DNA from: Proteobacteria bacterium UBA981 | GTDB lineage: Bacteria > Pseudomonadota > Gammaproteobacteria > Ga0077536 | Length of the DNA: 64,000 bases | Direction: 5' to 3' | Assembly (NCBI GenBank): GCA_002292285.1 | Contig: DBBP01000035.1 | Coordinates: 94,813-158,812 of the forward strand | Part shown: positions 9,272 to 16,894 of the stretch, in pieces | Numbering within the stretch: position 1 is the stretch's first letter | Layout: every line of letters starts with the position of its first letter | The notes under the pieces: model-generated | What the model was told of the DNA's origin: nothing | The model's database searches: none | The model's input: only the letters and a program-made list of their open reading frames with translations | Made by a program: the position numbers and the translations under genes

Positions 9272-9951
9272 GAATTCTCCTTCAAATGTTTCTCGATGTT
9301 GTGGCGCGCCGAGCTGATATGGCGACGCATGAGCATCTCGCTCAAATCACCGTCGCGCGCCTCGATGGCATCGACGATGTGCTGATGCTCTGCGAATGCC
9401 TTCTGTGGTCGATTGGCATACGCACTGAACTGGTAGCGATACATGCGCACACGGTGATAAAGCTCACCGACCAACAATTGCGTCAAGGCACTGTTATGGC
9501 TGCCCTGAATCACTCGGTAGTGGAAATCGAAATCACCTTCGGGCTGGAAGTAAGCGGTATCGGACTTGAGCGCCTCGTCCTGCTCGTGGGTTGCCAGCAG
9601 CGCTCTAAGTCCAGCAACTTCGTCACCGGTCATGTTGACTGCGGCCAGGCGGGCAGCCATACCTTCGAGCGCTTCGCGCAAAAAATACAGCTCAATGAGC
9701 GCCGCGTGACTGAGCGCCGCGATGCGAATACCGACATGCGGCGTACGTTCCACCAGGCGCCGCGACTCCAACCGCCGCAGGGCCTCGCGCAGTGGGCCGC
9801 GGCTGGTACCGAAACGCTCGGCAAGGTCCGCTTCTCCCACGCGCTCTCCAGCACCGATGTCACCACGCACGATGGCGTCCTGGAGCGCTTCGAAGATCCT
9901 GTCGGCGGAAGTACGGCGCACCGAATCAGGGTCGAGGGTGGGTGCTGACAT
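9268..9951 (-). CDS. GntR-family (FCD subfamily) regulator of the prp operon
   Basis: 227 residues. The N-terminal winged helix (GERVGEADLAERFGTSRGPL, then REALRRLE) is followed by an FCD ligand-binding domain with spaced histidines. FCD regulators usually sense organic acids. It is the first gene of the operon and overlaps prpB, so it probably controls the methylcitrate genes, with methylcitrate or a related acid as plausible effector (inference). A 12-bp inverted repeat typical of this family sits directly upstream at 9957-9968, suggesting autoregulation. Confidence 0.85.
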   Translation of the reverse strand: MSAPTLDPDSVRRTSADRIFEALQDAIVRGDIGAGERVGEADLAERFGTSRGPLREALRRLESRRLVERTPHVGIRIAALSHAALIELYFLREALEGMAARLAAVNMTGDEVAGLRALLATHEQDEALKSDTAYFQPEGDFDFHYRVIQGSHNSALTQLLVGELYHRVRMYRYQFSAYANRPQKAFAEHQHIVDAIEARDGDLSEMLMRRHISSARHNIEKHLKENS

Positions 9952-9956
9952 GCGTT

Positions 9957-9968
9957 ATTGTTTACAAT
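9957..9968. promoter_or_regulatory. Candidate GntR/FCD operator upstream of gntR-prpBC-acnD-prpF
   Basis: ATTGTTTACAAT is a perfect ATTGT/ACAAT inverted repeat with a 2-nt spacer. It closely resembles the TTGTATACAA-type sites of FCD regulators. It lies 5 bp upstream of the gntR start codon, where binding would block expression of the operon. Confidence 0.5.
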
Positions 9969-10169
9969 TAGTTAAAATTAGTGCTCGTTTAGGGTTCGAT
10001 ATTAGCGATTCGTGACTATTTTGTCGACAATGTGCCGAAGCATGCCGCATTCACTCCGTACTTTACGTGGTTGGCCCGGACTTTAGGCCTGCCTTTCTGC
10101 TCACCAGTACCGCGCTCCAGCACCATTGCTTATGCTGGTTGAACTGCACACCGGAGCCTCATCGACGCA

Positions 10170-11474
10170 ATGCCAACAATCGACGCGAAGCCCAGTCAAT
10201 TTACGACTAATTTAAAAGCCCTTGGGCCTGGCCTGTTGTTTGCCGGTGGCGCTATCGGCGTCAGTCACCTCGTCCAGTCGACGCGCGCGGGTGCGCTTTT
10301 TGGTCTTGGCCTGATGGGTGTCATCATCGTGGCCAACATCAGTAAATATCCCGGCATGAGCTTCGGCGCCCGCTACAGTCATGCGACCGGCTTGAGTCTG
10401 CTGGAGGCCTATCGACGCCAGGGCATGTGGACGCTGGTGGTGTTTGCCATGCTTACGCTCGGTTCGATGTTTATCGTCTCTGCCGCAGTCACTCTGGTCA
10501 CGGCAGCGATATTCAACGAGCTCATCCTGCGCCGCCTGATAGACGATCCGTCTTTGCAACTCGGCTGCATCATCTTGCTCGGTTGCGGTGGCGTGCTGCT
10601 GAAAACTGGCGGCTACGCCTGGCTCGACAAAGCGATTAAATTTCTGCTTGGAACTATGGCACTGCTGACCCTGGCCGCAACCGCGATCGTGCTGCCCGAC
10701 CTCGAATGGGGCACCTTGTCGCTGACCTATCCTGCCGTCGCGATGAACGCTGCGGCCATCAGCTTTGCCATCGCACTCGCCGGCTGGATGCCCGCCCCGC
10801 TCGACCTGAGTGTCTGGAATTCAATGTGGGCGCTGGCCAAGCAAGAACAAACCGGCCGCCGTGCTACGCCAGCGGAAAACCAGTTCGACTTCAATACCGG
10901 CTACGCGTTATGTGTCGTGATGGCCGTGTGTTTCGTCATTCTTGGCACCGTAGTGATGCACCAGCCCGGTATTGCGCCAGCGGCGGGCGGGGTTGGCCTC
11001 GCCAAGCAAATACTAAGTCTGTTCACTGAATCGCTCGGCGCGTGGTCTTATCCAGTGGTCGGCGCGAGTGCACTGGCGGTGATGTTTTCGACCACACTCA
11101 CAGCAGTGGACGCGTTTCCGCGCGTGCTGGTGGTGCTGAAAGATCGTTTCGCCAGCGCTGAAGCTCCGGGCGAGGCGGCCCGCGATTTTGCGGCCGAACG
11201 TTCCTATTGGATCGCCTTTGCGATCATCTGCACGGGCTCGCTGACGCTGCTCTACGTGTTCCTGACCAGCTTCCGACAATTTGTCGATCTTGCGACAACC
11301 TTATCGTTCGTGACCACACCGGTACTCGCGTTGTTCAACCATCGCGCAATGTTTAGTGCCGAGGTGCCACAAGCCTACCGGCCATCAAACACGATGAAAC
11401 GTTATTCCGAAGTGTGCATTGGCGCACTGTCGGTGTTTGCTTTGGTCTATTTGTGGATTCGATTCATCGCCTGA
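10170..11474 (+). CDS. Nramp-superfamily transporter lacking canonical metal-site residues
   Basis: 434 residues with about 11 hydrophobic helices and Nramp-like spacing. Canonical Nramp transporters bind Mn2+/Fe2+ through DPGN in helix 1 and MPH in helix 6. Here the helix 1 region reads GGAIGVSHLVQSTRAG, with no DPGN. The helix 6 region reads GWMPAPLDLSVWNS, keeping Met-Pro but replacing the histidine with alanine. Classical divalent metal transport is therefore doubtful, and the substrate is unknown. It diverges from the prp regulator across a 218-bp gap and may be co-regulated with that operon or serve the catabolic region. GGAG lies about 14 nt upstream of the ATG. Confidence 0.75.
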   Translation: MPTIDAKPSQFTTNLKALGPGLLFAGGAIGVSHLVQSTRAGALFGLGLMGVIIVANISKYPGMSFGARYSHATGLSLLEAYRRQGMWTLVVFAMLTLGSMFIVSAAVTLVTAAIFNELILRRLIDDPSLQLGCIILLGCGGVLLKTGGYAWLDKAIKFLLGTMALLTLAATAIVLPDLEWGTLSLTYPAVAMNAAAISFAIALAGWMPAPLDLSVWNSMWALAKQEQTGRRATPAENQFDFNTGYALCVVMAVCFVILGTVVMHQPGIAPAAGGVGLAKQILSLFTESLGAWSYPVVGASALAVMFSTTLTAVDAFPRVLVVLKDRFASAEAPGEAARDFAAERSYWIAFAIICTGSLTLLYVFLTSFRQFVDLATTLSFVTTPVLALFNHRAMFSAEVPQAYRPSNTMKRYSEVCIGALSVFALVYLWIRFIA

Positions 11475-11483
11475 GCGTCGGCC

Positions 11484-11547
11484 GGGCAGAGACCATCTGC
11501 CCAGGTTCCGCTTTCGGCGACGCGCAAGGGCTGACTTGAGAGTCAGC
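11484..11547. terminator. Two strong hairpins between convergent genes
   Basis: GGGCAGA (11484-11490) pairs with TCTGCCC (11496-11502). GCTGACT (11530-11536) pairs with AGTCAGC (11541-11547). They fill the gap between the convergent Nramp-like and PhyH genes and probably help end both transcripts. Neither is followed by a clear T-run, so intrinsic termination is uncertain. Confidence 0.4.
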
Positions 11548-11623
11548 GCGATTTCCGAGGCGTCGCCACTACCCACCCGTAAGTTCAAGGCGGACGACAG
11601 AACGGCCCCCAAAGTTTGGCGCC

Positions 11624-12538
11624 TTACTCCTGCGCGGTCAGCGCTTCGCGAAACTCAGCGCTGACACCTGCACCGATCTCGCCATCCAGCGAGAAATCGG
11701 CATCTTTGCGCGGCATCCGCCCGAGTGCCATCTCGGGCGGCAACAGATCGCTGACCTCGCCGGCCACGTCTGGATCGGAGTAATAGCCAAGCGCATAATT
11801 ACCTTGCGTGTAACCCAGCAGCTCCTGGAGTTCCGGATCCAGATCTTTGGCGATGTGCGGCGGGCAGGACAGATACTGATTCTCCTCCTGGCGCAGCCAG
11901 CCGAGGCAATAAGTGATGTTCAAACCCAGGCGCGCTGCTGCCGAGTGATTCTCTCCACCACTGTGTAAAACGCTGCCGGAGTAACACAGTACCGACCCGC
12001 GACTCATCTCGGCCTGACAAAACTGCTCGCGTTCTGCGCGGCGCGCCCAGTCCCAGGTGTGACTTCCCGGCACGAGGCGGGTTGCTCCGTTCTCTGCCGT
12101 GAATTCAGTCAACGCCCACATGGTGTTGAACTGTGGTTCGATGCTGGTGGGTAAATGCGTACCCCAGGCGAGACGGTCGCGATGCAGAACCTGCGCGCCC
12201 TGACCCGGATAGATATGTATGGACTGAGTCAGGTGCAGGACGATGCGTTCGGTAAACGGGGCGAGAAAGTTCCGCGCGCCACCCAGAATGAGTTCGTTCA
12301 CAATCACGTCGCGAACTTGCGGCGCGCGTGCTACCAAGGCACCCGTGCGACGTGTTTCGTGACCGGTAAAATCGTCACGTCCCTTGGGCGAACGCTCAAC
12401 ATAGGGCATCAGTTCGTCACAGAGCGCGTCGACTTTTTGGCGCGGCAATACGTCGGCGATGATTACGGCGCCGTCCGCGGCCATTGCGGCTAACAAGGTC
12501 TCGCGTGTGCAGTTCGCAGAAAGCGTTTTGAGGCCCAT
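11624..12538 (-). CDS. Phytanoyl-CoA dioxygenase (PhyH) family protein
   Basis: 304 residues from the ATG at 12538, which has a strong purine-rich ribosome site (GAAGGGGAAG). A longer in-frame start 16 codons upstream lacks one. PhyH proteins are Fe(II)/2-oxoglutarate dioxygenases on a jelly-roll fold. The metal motif H119-R-D121 is visible (VLHRDRLAWG), and the distal histidine is probably in VLHSGGENHS. Family members hydroxylate fatty acyl-CoAs, terpenoids and other small molecules. It is on the same strand as the GntR/DUF6166 group and lies in the oxygenase-rich region; the substrate is unknown. Confidence 0.8.
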   Translation of the reverse strand: MGLKTLSANCTRETLLAAMAADGAVIIADVLPRQKVDALCDELMPYVERSPKGRDDFTGHETRRTGALVARAPQVRDVIVNELILGGARNFLAPFTERIVLHLTQSIHIYPGQGAQVLHRDRLAWGTHLPTSIEPQFNTMWALTEFTAENGATRLVPGSHTWDWARRAEREQFCQAEMSRGSVLCYSGSVLHSGGENHSAAARLGLNITYCLGWLRQEENQYLSCPPHIAKDLDPELQELLGYTQGNYALGYYSDPDVAGEVSDLLPPEMALGRMPRKDADFSLDGEIGAGVSAEFREALTAQE

Positions 12539-12720
12539 CACTTCCCCTTCAAATGTGTGCGCGCGGCGAGTGCCGCAATGGAACAAACCGTAACGGCAAT
12601 CCCGCCATGCCGCAAGAGCATCAGCGGCGCGCAGCTTGGGTTCGAATCTGCTCAGCGACGCATTGAAACGGGAGTCAAATCCGGTCGGGCGAGTAGCGCA
12701 TCGAACTCAGTAATGAAGAT

Positions 12721-13008
12721 TCATCCCGCCAGCGCAGCCTCGACGTCCTGACTGGTAAGGTCCCAATCATTGTCGAGATTAGCGATGACCGTGCTGGCGA
12801 ATGATTCGGCAGCCGCGCGTGCCTTGGTCGCGTCGTCCAGATGATCAGCCAGAATCGCAAGTGCCAGCTGCTGCGGCGCGCTGCCTTCGTAGCTCCACTC
12901 GAAGCCCTTATCGTCAAACACTTCGATATCAAAGCGCGCATCAAGCGGCTTCTCATCCACAGTGACCAGGATGCCATCTATGGTTCGTTTCCCGCTGTAA
13001 TGCTTCAT
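12721..13008 (-). CDS. DUF6166-like small protein
   Basis: 95 residues. The pattern YSGKRTIDGILVTV, FEWSYEGSAPQQLALAIL and a C-terminal WDLTSQDVEAAL matches the small DUF6166 proteins found scattered in bacterial accessory regions. No biochemical function is known to me. It is soluble, acidic and without a signal peptide. It lies 62 nt downstream of the GntR gene on the same strand, so it may be the last gene of that operon. AAGGTTCCTTG lies ahead of the ATG. Confidence 0.65.
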   Translation of the reverse strand: MKHYSGKRTIDGILVTVDEKPLDARFDIEVFDDKGFEWSYEGSAPQQLALAILADHLDDATKARAAAESFASTVIANLDNDWDLTSQDVEAALAG

Positions 13009-13070
13009 TGAAGGTTCCTTGATTTCGCCAGCGTGCCGTCGCGTCGGGGATGATAGGTAAATACAGTCGG

Positions 13071-13727
13071 CTAAACCGCAATCGCCGGATCGACTGTTTG
13101 CCGCGTAAAGCTTTCAACATAATCCAACAGCTCATCACTCGCCTGCGCCGCACCATCCGCATCGCGGTGCGCGATCCGCTCTGCCAGTTCGGCGTGCAAA
13201 CGTGCGATAAACGGCATGTCAGCCGCCTGCTTGTAGTGGACATACCAAAACCTGCGCGACAAGCCTTGCATGGCCTGAATGGCCCGCGCGGCGTATTCGT
13301 TATGCGCCGCCTGCGCGATGAGAATATTCAACTCATTATCGTGGCGCATGAATTTTATATCGTCGTTTCTGAGCGCCGCCTGCTTCATCCCGATGGCGAT
13401 ACTGCGGAAGCCTTTGCGCTCCGCTTCGGTACTGCGCACAGCAGCGGTGCGCGCCAGTAAACGTTCGAGTTCGCGACGCACTTCGAGAGCAAGCAATTGC
13501 TTGCCGGGATTGATCTCGGTAACAAGAACACCTTTGCGCGGCAGAATCCGCACCAGACCTTCACGCGCGAGGCGATGCAGTGCCTCGCGAACTGGTGTGC
13601 GCCCGATACTCAGGCGCTCACCCAATTCGAGCTCGGACAATACCGCACCCGGCTCAAGTTGCAGAGTGACGATCATTTCCTCGAGTTGGCAGTAAGCCTT
13701 GTCGGTCAGGCTCGTGCGCACGCTCAT
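13071..13727 (-). CDS. GntR-family (FCD subfamily) transcriptional regulator
   Basis: 218 residues with an N-terminal winged helix (LSELELGERLSIGRTPVREA) and an all-helical FCD domain containing the usual metal/ligand histidines. It is distinct in sequence from the prp regulator at 9268. It follows the 59-residue membrane protein by 36 nt and ends the operon amidohydrolase - membrane hydroxylase - small protein - GntR. The likely role is local control of this catabolic region by a carboxylate-type ligand (inference). It is one of two candidates for binding the 28-bp palindrome at 16195. Confidence 0.85.
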   Translation of the reverse strand: MSVRTSLTDKAYCQLEEMIVTLQLEPGAVLSELELGERLSIGRTPVREALHRLAREGLVRILPRKGVLVTEINPGKQLLALEVRRELERLLARTAAVRSTEAERKGFRSIAIGMKQAALRNDDIKFMRHDNELNILIAQAAHNEYAARAIQAMQGLSRRFWYVHYKQAADMPFIARLHAELAERIAHRDADGAAQASDELLDYVESFTRQTVDPAIAV

Positions 13728-13763
13728 TGGTACGACTCAATTAGACAGAGAAATAACTCCGGG

Positions 13764-13943
13764 CTACTTTTTCGCACGGTCACCGGCTTCCGGGAAAATC
13801 CACATTGCGAGGACCATAAACACACTAAGCACCGCGCCGACGATAGCGACGTGTGCCTGTCCGTAGTCTGTTTCGAAATAGTAGAAAACCGTGCCGACAA
13901 TGAGAGTCGCTATGGACACAAAGATTTTGATATGCGTTGGCAT
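13764..13943 (-). CDS. 59-residue membrane protein
   Basis: An ATG at 13943 opens a 59-codon frame ending in TAG at 13764. Two hydrophobic segments (residues 5-22 and 32-50) flank a short polar loop (FETDYGQAHV). The tail (PEAGDRAKK) is basic. GGAG is present eight to eleven bases before the ATG (ccaaaggagcgactgc). It sits with 30- and 36-nt gaps between the membrane hydroxylase and the GntR gene, so it is very likely translated with them. I do not recognise the family; a small partner of the membrane hydroxylase is possible. Confidence 0.7.
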   Translation of the reverse strand: MPTHIKIFVSIATLIVGTVFYYFETDYGQAHVAIVGAVLSVFMVLAMWIFPEAGDRAKK

Positions 13944-13973
13944 GCAGTCGCTCCTTTGGGTCTTATGCCGCAG

Positions 13974-14747
13974 TCAGGCTTCCATCGCCATCGGTTCCGC
14001 CGCAGCAATATCAGGTCGAGTAGGCTGCCCGCGCAGGTTCTTCTTTAAATGTTCGTCGTTGTAACCATTGAACACATGCCCAAATGGACCGCGATCGAGG
14101 TCAGAGGTGCCGAACAACCAGTCCGCGACCGGGAAAGTCAGATTCATGTTCTTTTCCATCATCAATCGGGAGTTGTGATGTGCCGTGTGGTGGCGTCGAA
14201 TCGTATTCACGAACGGCATATTGCGCACGAACCCGTTCTCATCGGTGTGACAGCAAAAATGCATGAACTCGTAGATGAGATAAATGCTGGTGGTGGTTGA
14301 AATGAACAGCCAGGCGATATTCGGCGTGAGAACAAAATAGCAGGCCGCCGCGCCGGGCATGACAATCAAGGTCAGCACCACAATCGCGTAAGGCGGGAAC
14401 ACCGTAACCCGCCAGTCATTCTGGTCACGAAAGCGCATCTCGCTATCCGTGAAGAACTGATGATGCTGCAAGGTATGCCGGTTATAGATTGCACGCAGAC
14501 CTTTTGATTTTTGCGGGCGATGCATTACATGCAGATGAATGAACCACTCGAAAATATTACTGCCCAGCCAGAACACCGGCACCATCATCCATTCCCACCA
14601 TTGCACGTTGTGCGGGTGCTGCGCGAAAATCCACAAAGCGGTAAAGCCGATCGTATAAACGACCAGCACATGGAGCACGCCGTTATATCGGTTAGAAAGA
14701 CGGCTGCGGTACTCCTCTCGATAAGTTTTCTGGCGTTCACTCATCAT
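13974..14747 (-). CDS. Sterol desaturase / fatty acid hydroxylase superfamily membrane di-iron enzyme
   Basis: 257 residues with four or more membrane segments and the histidine clusters of the FA hydroxylase superfamily. These are H71/H73/H76 (HLHVMH), H91/H95/H96 (HTLQHH), H163/H167 (HFCCH) and H186/H187/H190/H191 (HHTAHH). These histidines bind two irons and activate O2 for hydroxylation or desaturation of lipids, sterols or carotenoids. It lies 61 nt after the amidohydrolase and 30 nt before the 59-residue membrane protein. The presence of a membrane hydroxylase suggests a hydrophobic substrate for the operon. Confidence 0.85.
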   Translation of the reverse strand: MMSERQKTYREEYRSRLSNRYNGVLHVLVVYTIGFTALWIFAQHPHNVQWWEWMMVPVFWLGSNIFEWFIHLHVMHRPQKSKGLRAIYNRHTLQHHQFFTDSEMRFRDQNDWRVTVFPPYAIVVLTLIVMPGAAACYFVLTPNIAWLFISTTTSIYLIYEFMHFCCHTDENGFVRNMPFVNTIRRHHTAHHNSRLMMEKNMNLTFPVADWLFGTSDLDRGPFGHVFNGYNDEHLKKNLRGQPTRPDIAAAEPMAMEA

Positions 14748-14808
14748 TGCGGATGGCCTCCGTACTCAAGTGTCTTTCGTTACTCGTATCGAATGCGGTG
14801 GATGCGCA

Positions 14809-16083
14809 TCAAGCCGATTCGGTCGTCCGCGATAATTCCGGATCGCAGGTCACGAACTCACCGTTCTTGATCACAGCCTGGATGTTCTTACGTTCAGCCA
14901 GCACGCGTAAATCCTTGGATGGATCACCGTCGACGATCAGTAAATCGGCCAGCTTGCCCTGCTCGACCGTGCCGAGATCATCCAGACGACCGGTGAAAGC
15001 CGCAGCATTGCGCGTCGCCCAGGTAATGACATCCAGATTGGATACGCCGCAAAGTTCCGGATATACCGCTAATTCTTTGGCGTAATCACCGTGCTTCATG
15101 AGCTCACCAAAACCGAAGTCATCGCCGACCAACATCGGCACGCCCGCTTCGTGCGCCTTTCTTACGGTCTGCGGGTGCGATTCCAGCGTACGCTCCAGAT
15201 CGGGAATAGCAGGGGCCAATCCAGGTGCCTCACCACTCAGGTAAGCGCTGACCAGGCGCGACGGAAGATAAAGACTGGGCACGAGATAGCTACCTGCTTT
15301 CAGAAACCATTCGATGCATTCATCATCGGTACCGTCGCCATGATCCACAATATCAATGCCCGCCTTGAGGCACGCGAGAATCCCGCGTTTACTGATCAGG
15401 TGGCCGCGAATCTTGGCACCGCGGTCATGGGCCGTACTAATCGCCGCTTCAATCTCGGCTTCGCTCATGCTCATAAATTCCCGATCGTTAGGCAGTCCGT
15501 GTCCACCTGTCGGGTAAAGTTTGACGATATCGACCCCGTTGGCGATTTCTTCTCGCACCGCCTTGCGAAACTCGTCCGCACCGTCGCAAGTTTTTGCAAA
15601 GCTTTCCAGGCCAAGCCCCCACCATTTCGGATGCGCATCAACCGAGTCACCGGTCGTCACGACATCACGACCACAAGCGAAAATGCGCGGCCCGGCGATC
15701 AAGCCTGAATTGATCGCGTTACGCAGTACCACATCGATGTAATGCCCGGAGCCGGCACCGATGGCACTGGTGAAACCACAATGCAATAACAGTTCGGCAT
15801 TCTTCGCCGCGATTAAGGTCAGCATGGTCGGCGGGTGCTCAAGATCGATTTGCCCGAGCGAATTCACATTGTTGTAGGCGGGGTGATTGTGCGCCGCTGC
15901 CATGCCGGGCATCACGACCTTGCCATTGAGCTCGAACACCGAATCGTTGGCTCCGGGTACTTTGGCTTTCGCCATACTTGAAACACTCACGATGCGCTCG
16001 CCTTCGAGCACAATCACTTTGTTATTGACTGGCTTATTGATGCCGTCGATTAGGCGCGCGCCACGTAAAAAGGTTTTGTTCAT
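14809..16083 (-). CDS. Amidohydrolase-superfamily protein (imidazolonepropionase/prolidase-like)
   Basis: 424 residues. The metal site begins H65-N-H67 (AAHNHPAY). The bridging lysine is probably in VDIVKLYPTG, further histidines are in RGHLIS and VDHGDG, and the catalytic aspartate is in VGDDFGFG. All expected ligands are present, so it should be an active hydrolase, though the substrate is unknown (amide, lactam, lactone or imide). It is the first gene of a four-gene minus-strand operon whose upstream region carries the 28-bp palindrome. It is a diverged paralogue of the gene at 18096. Confidence 0.85.
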   Translation of the reverse strand: MNKTFLRGARLIDGINKPVNNKVIVLEGERIVSVSSMAKAKVPGANDSVFELNGKVVMPGMAAAHNHPAYNNVNSLGQIDLEHPPTMLTLIAAKNAELLLHCGFTSAIGAGSGHYIDVVLRNAINSGLIAGPRIFACGRDVVTTGDSVDAHPKWWGLGLESFAKTCDGADEFRKAVREEIANGVDIVKLYPTGGHGLPNDREFMSMSEAEIEAAISTAHDRGAKIRGHLISKRGILACLKAGIDIVDHGDGTDDECIEWFLKAGSYLVPSLYLPSRLVSAYLSGEAPGLAPAIPDLERTLESHPQTVRKAHEAGVPMLVGDDFGFGELMKHGDYAKELAVYPELCGVSNLDVITWATRNAAAFTGRLDDLGTVEQGKLADLLIVDGDPSKDLRVLAERKNIQAVIKNGEFVTCDPELSRTTESA

Positions 16084-16194
16084 GCGGTCTCTCCCCAGTC
16101 GTCATTACGATGTTCCCAGCGACCGGGAACGAGCTCTTGTGCAGGCGTCAAAGCGCTGGCGCGGATCCGATTGGAATCGCATCCGGTCCTGCAG

Positions 16195-16222
16195 ACATAT
16201 CTGTAATATATTACAGATATGT
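16195..16222. promoter_or_regulatory. 28-bp perfect palindrome, candidate operator between divergent operons
   Basis: From 16195 to 16222 every base pairs with its mirror image; the core is CTGTAATATATTACAG. It lies 111 bp upstream of the minus-strand amidohydrolase and 91 bp upstream of the plus-strand gene at 16314, where one regulator could control both operons. Length and AT-rich centre fit a TetR-type or GntR-type dimer site. No TetR gene is in the window; the nearest regulator is the GntR at 13071. Confidence 0.7.
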
Positions 16223-16313
16223 TTCAAGATCAGCCGTCGGTGCTACCGGTGGATACGCACAGACTGGTGCCTGAGACTGACGCATACCAACCTGAGCATC
16301 GAGGGACGTTCGC

Positions 16314-16622
16314 ATGACCGCTATTCTCTATGTCCGCATCACTTCCGACTTGAGTGCTGGGGAGCTCGAGCGGCGCATGCTTGAGCGTGGCCCTCTTTTT
16401 CGCGACGTCCCTGGATTGATACAGAAGATATTCGCCCGCGACCCGGCAAGCGGAGAAATCTGCGGCATCTATTTCTTTGCGGATGAGGCTGCGCTGACGG
16501 CCTACCGGGAAAGTGAACTGGGCAAGTCGATTCCCAGTGCCTATGAGGCGACAGAAGTTCGTCGCGAGGTGTACGAGGTGCTCTATCCGCTTTTCCCGGA
16601 GCGCGGGCCGCGGGCGACGTAG
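16314..16622 (+). CDS. YdhR-like small dimeric alpha/beta-barrel (putative monooxygenase) protein
   Basis: 102 residues with the ferredoxin-like pattern of the YdhR/ABM family: ILYVRITSDL strand, FRDVPGLIQKIF, then GIYFFADEAALTAYRESEL. Members of this fold act as cofactor-free monooxygenases or ligand-binding proteins, though YdhR itself has no firmly assigned reaction. GAGGGA sits just ahead of the ATG. It is the first plus-strand gene right of the palindrome, followed after 272 bp by the P450 operon. That gap is long enough for a separate promoter. Confidence 0.6.
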   Translation: MTAILYVRITSDLSAGELERRMLERGPLFRDVPGLIQKIFARDPASGEICGIYFFADEAALTAYRESELGKSIPSAYEATEVRREVYEVLYPLFPERGPRAT

Positions 16623-16894
16623 AGCGGAAATGTCATCGGATGTTAGCTTGTTGAATACCGGCACTGGCCGACAGATGCTATCGATTTGGCCGAAATCATT
16701 CACGTCGTATATCCGCTACTGTGAGCACACAAGCCATGCTTGCAGTCGCGCAATTTACGCAGCCGACCCCTCGCGCCGGAGCCCCGCAATAGTGCTTCCC
16801 ACCGACGCCACGATCCTTTATCGACCTCGGTCAATACAGTACGCTAGCGACCCCGCGTAGCCGTCTGTCTGAACAGGCGCAGGAGACAGCAGGC

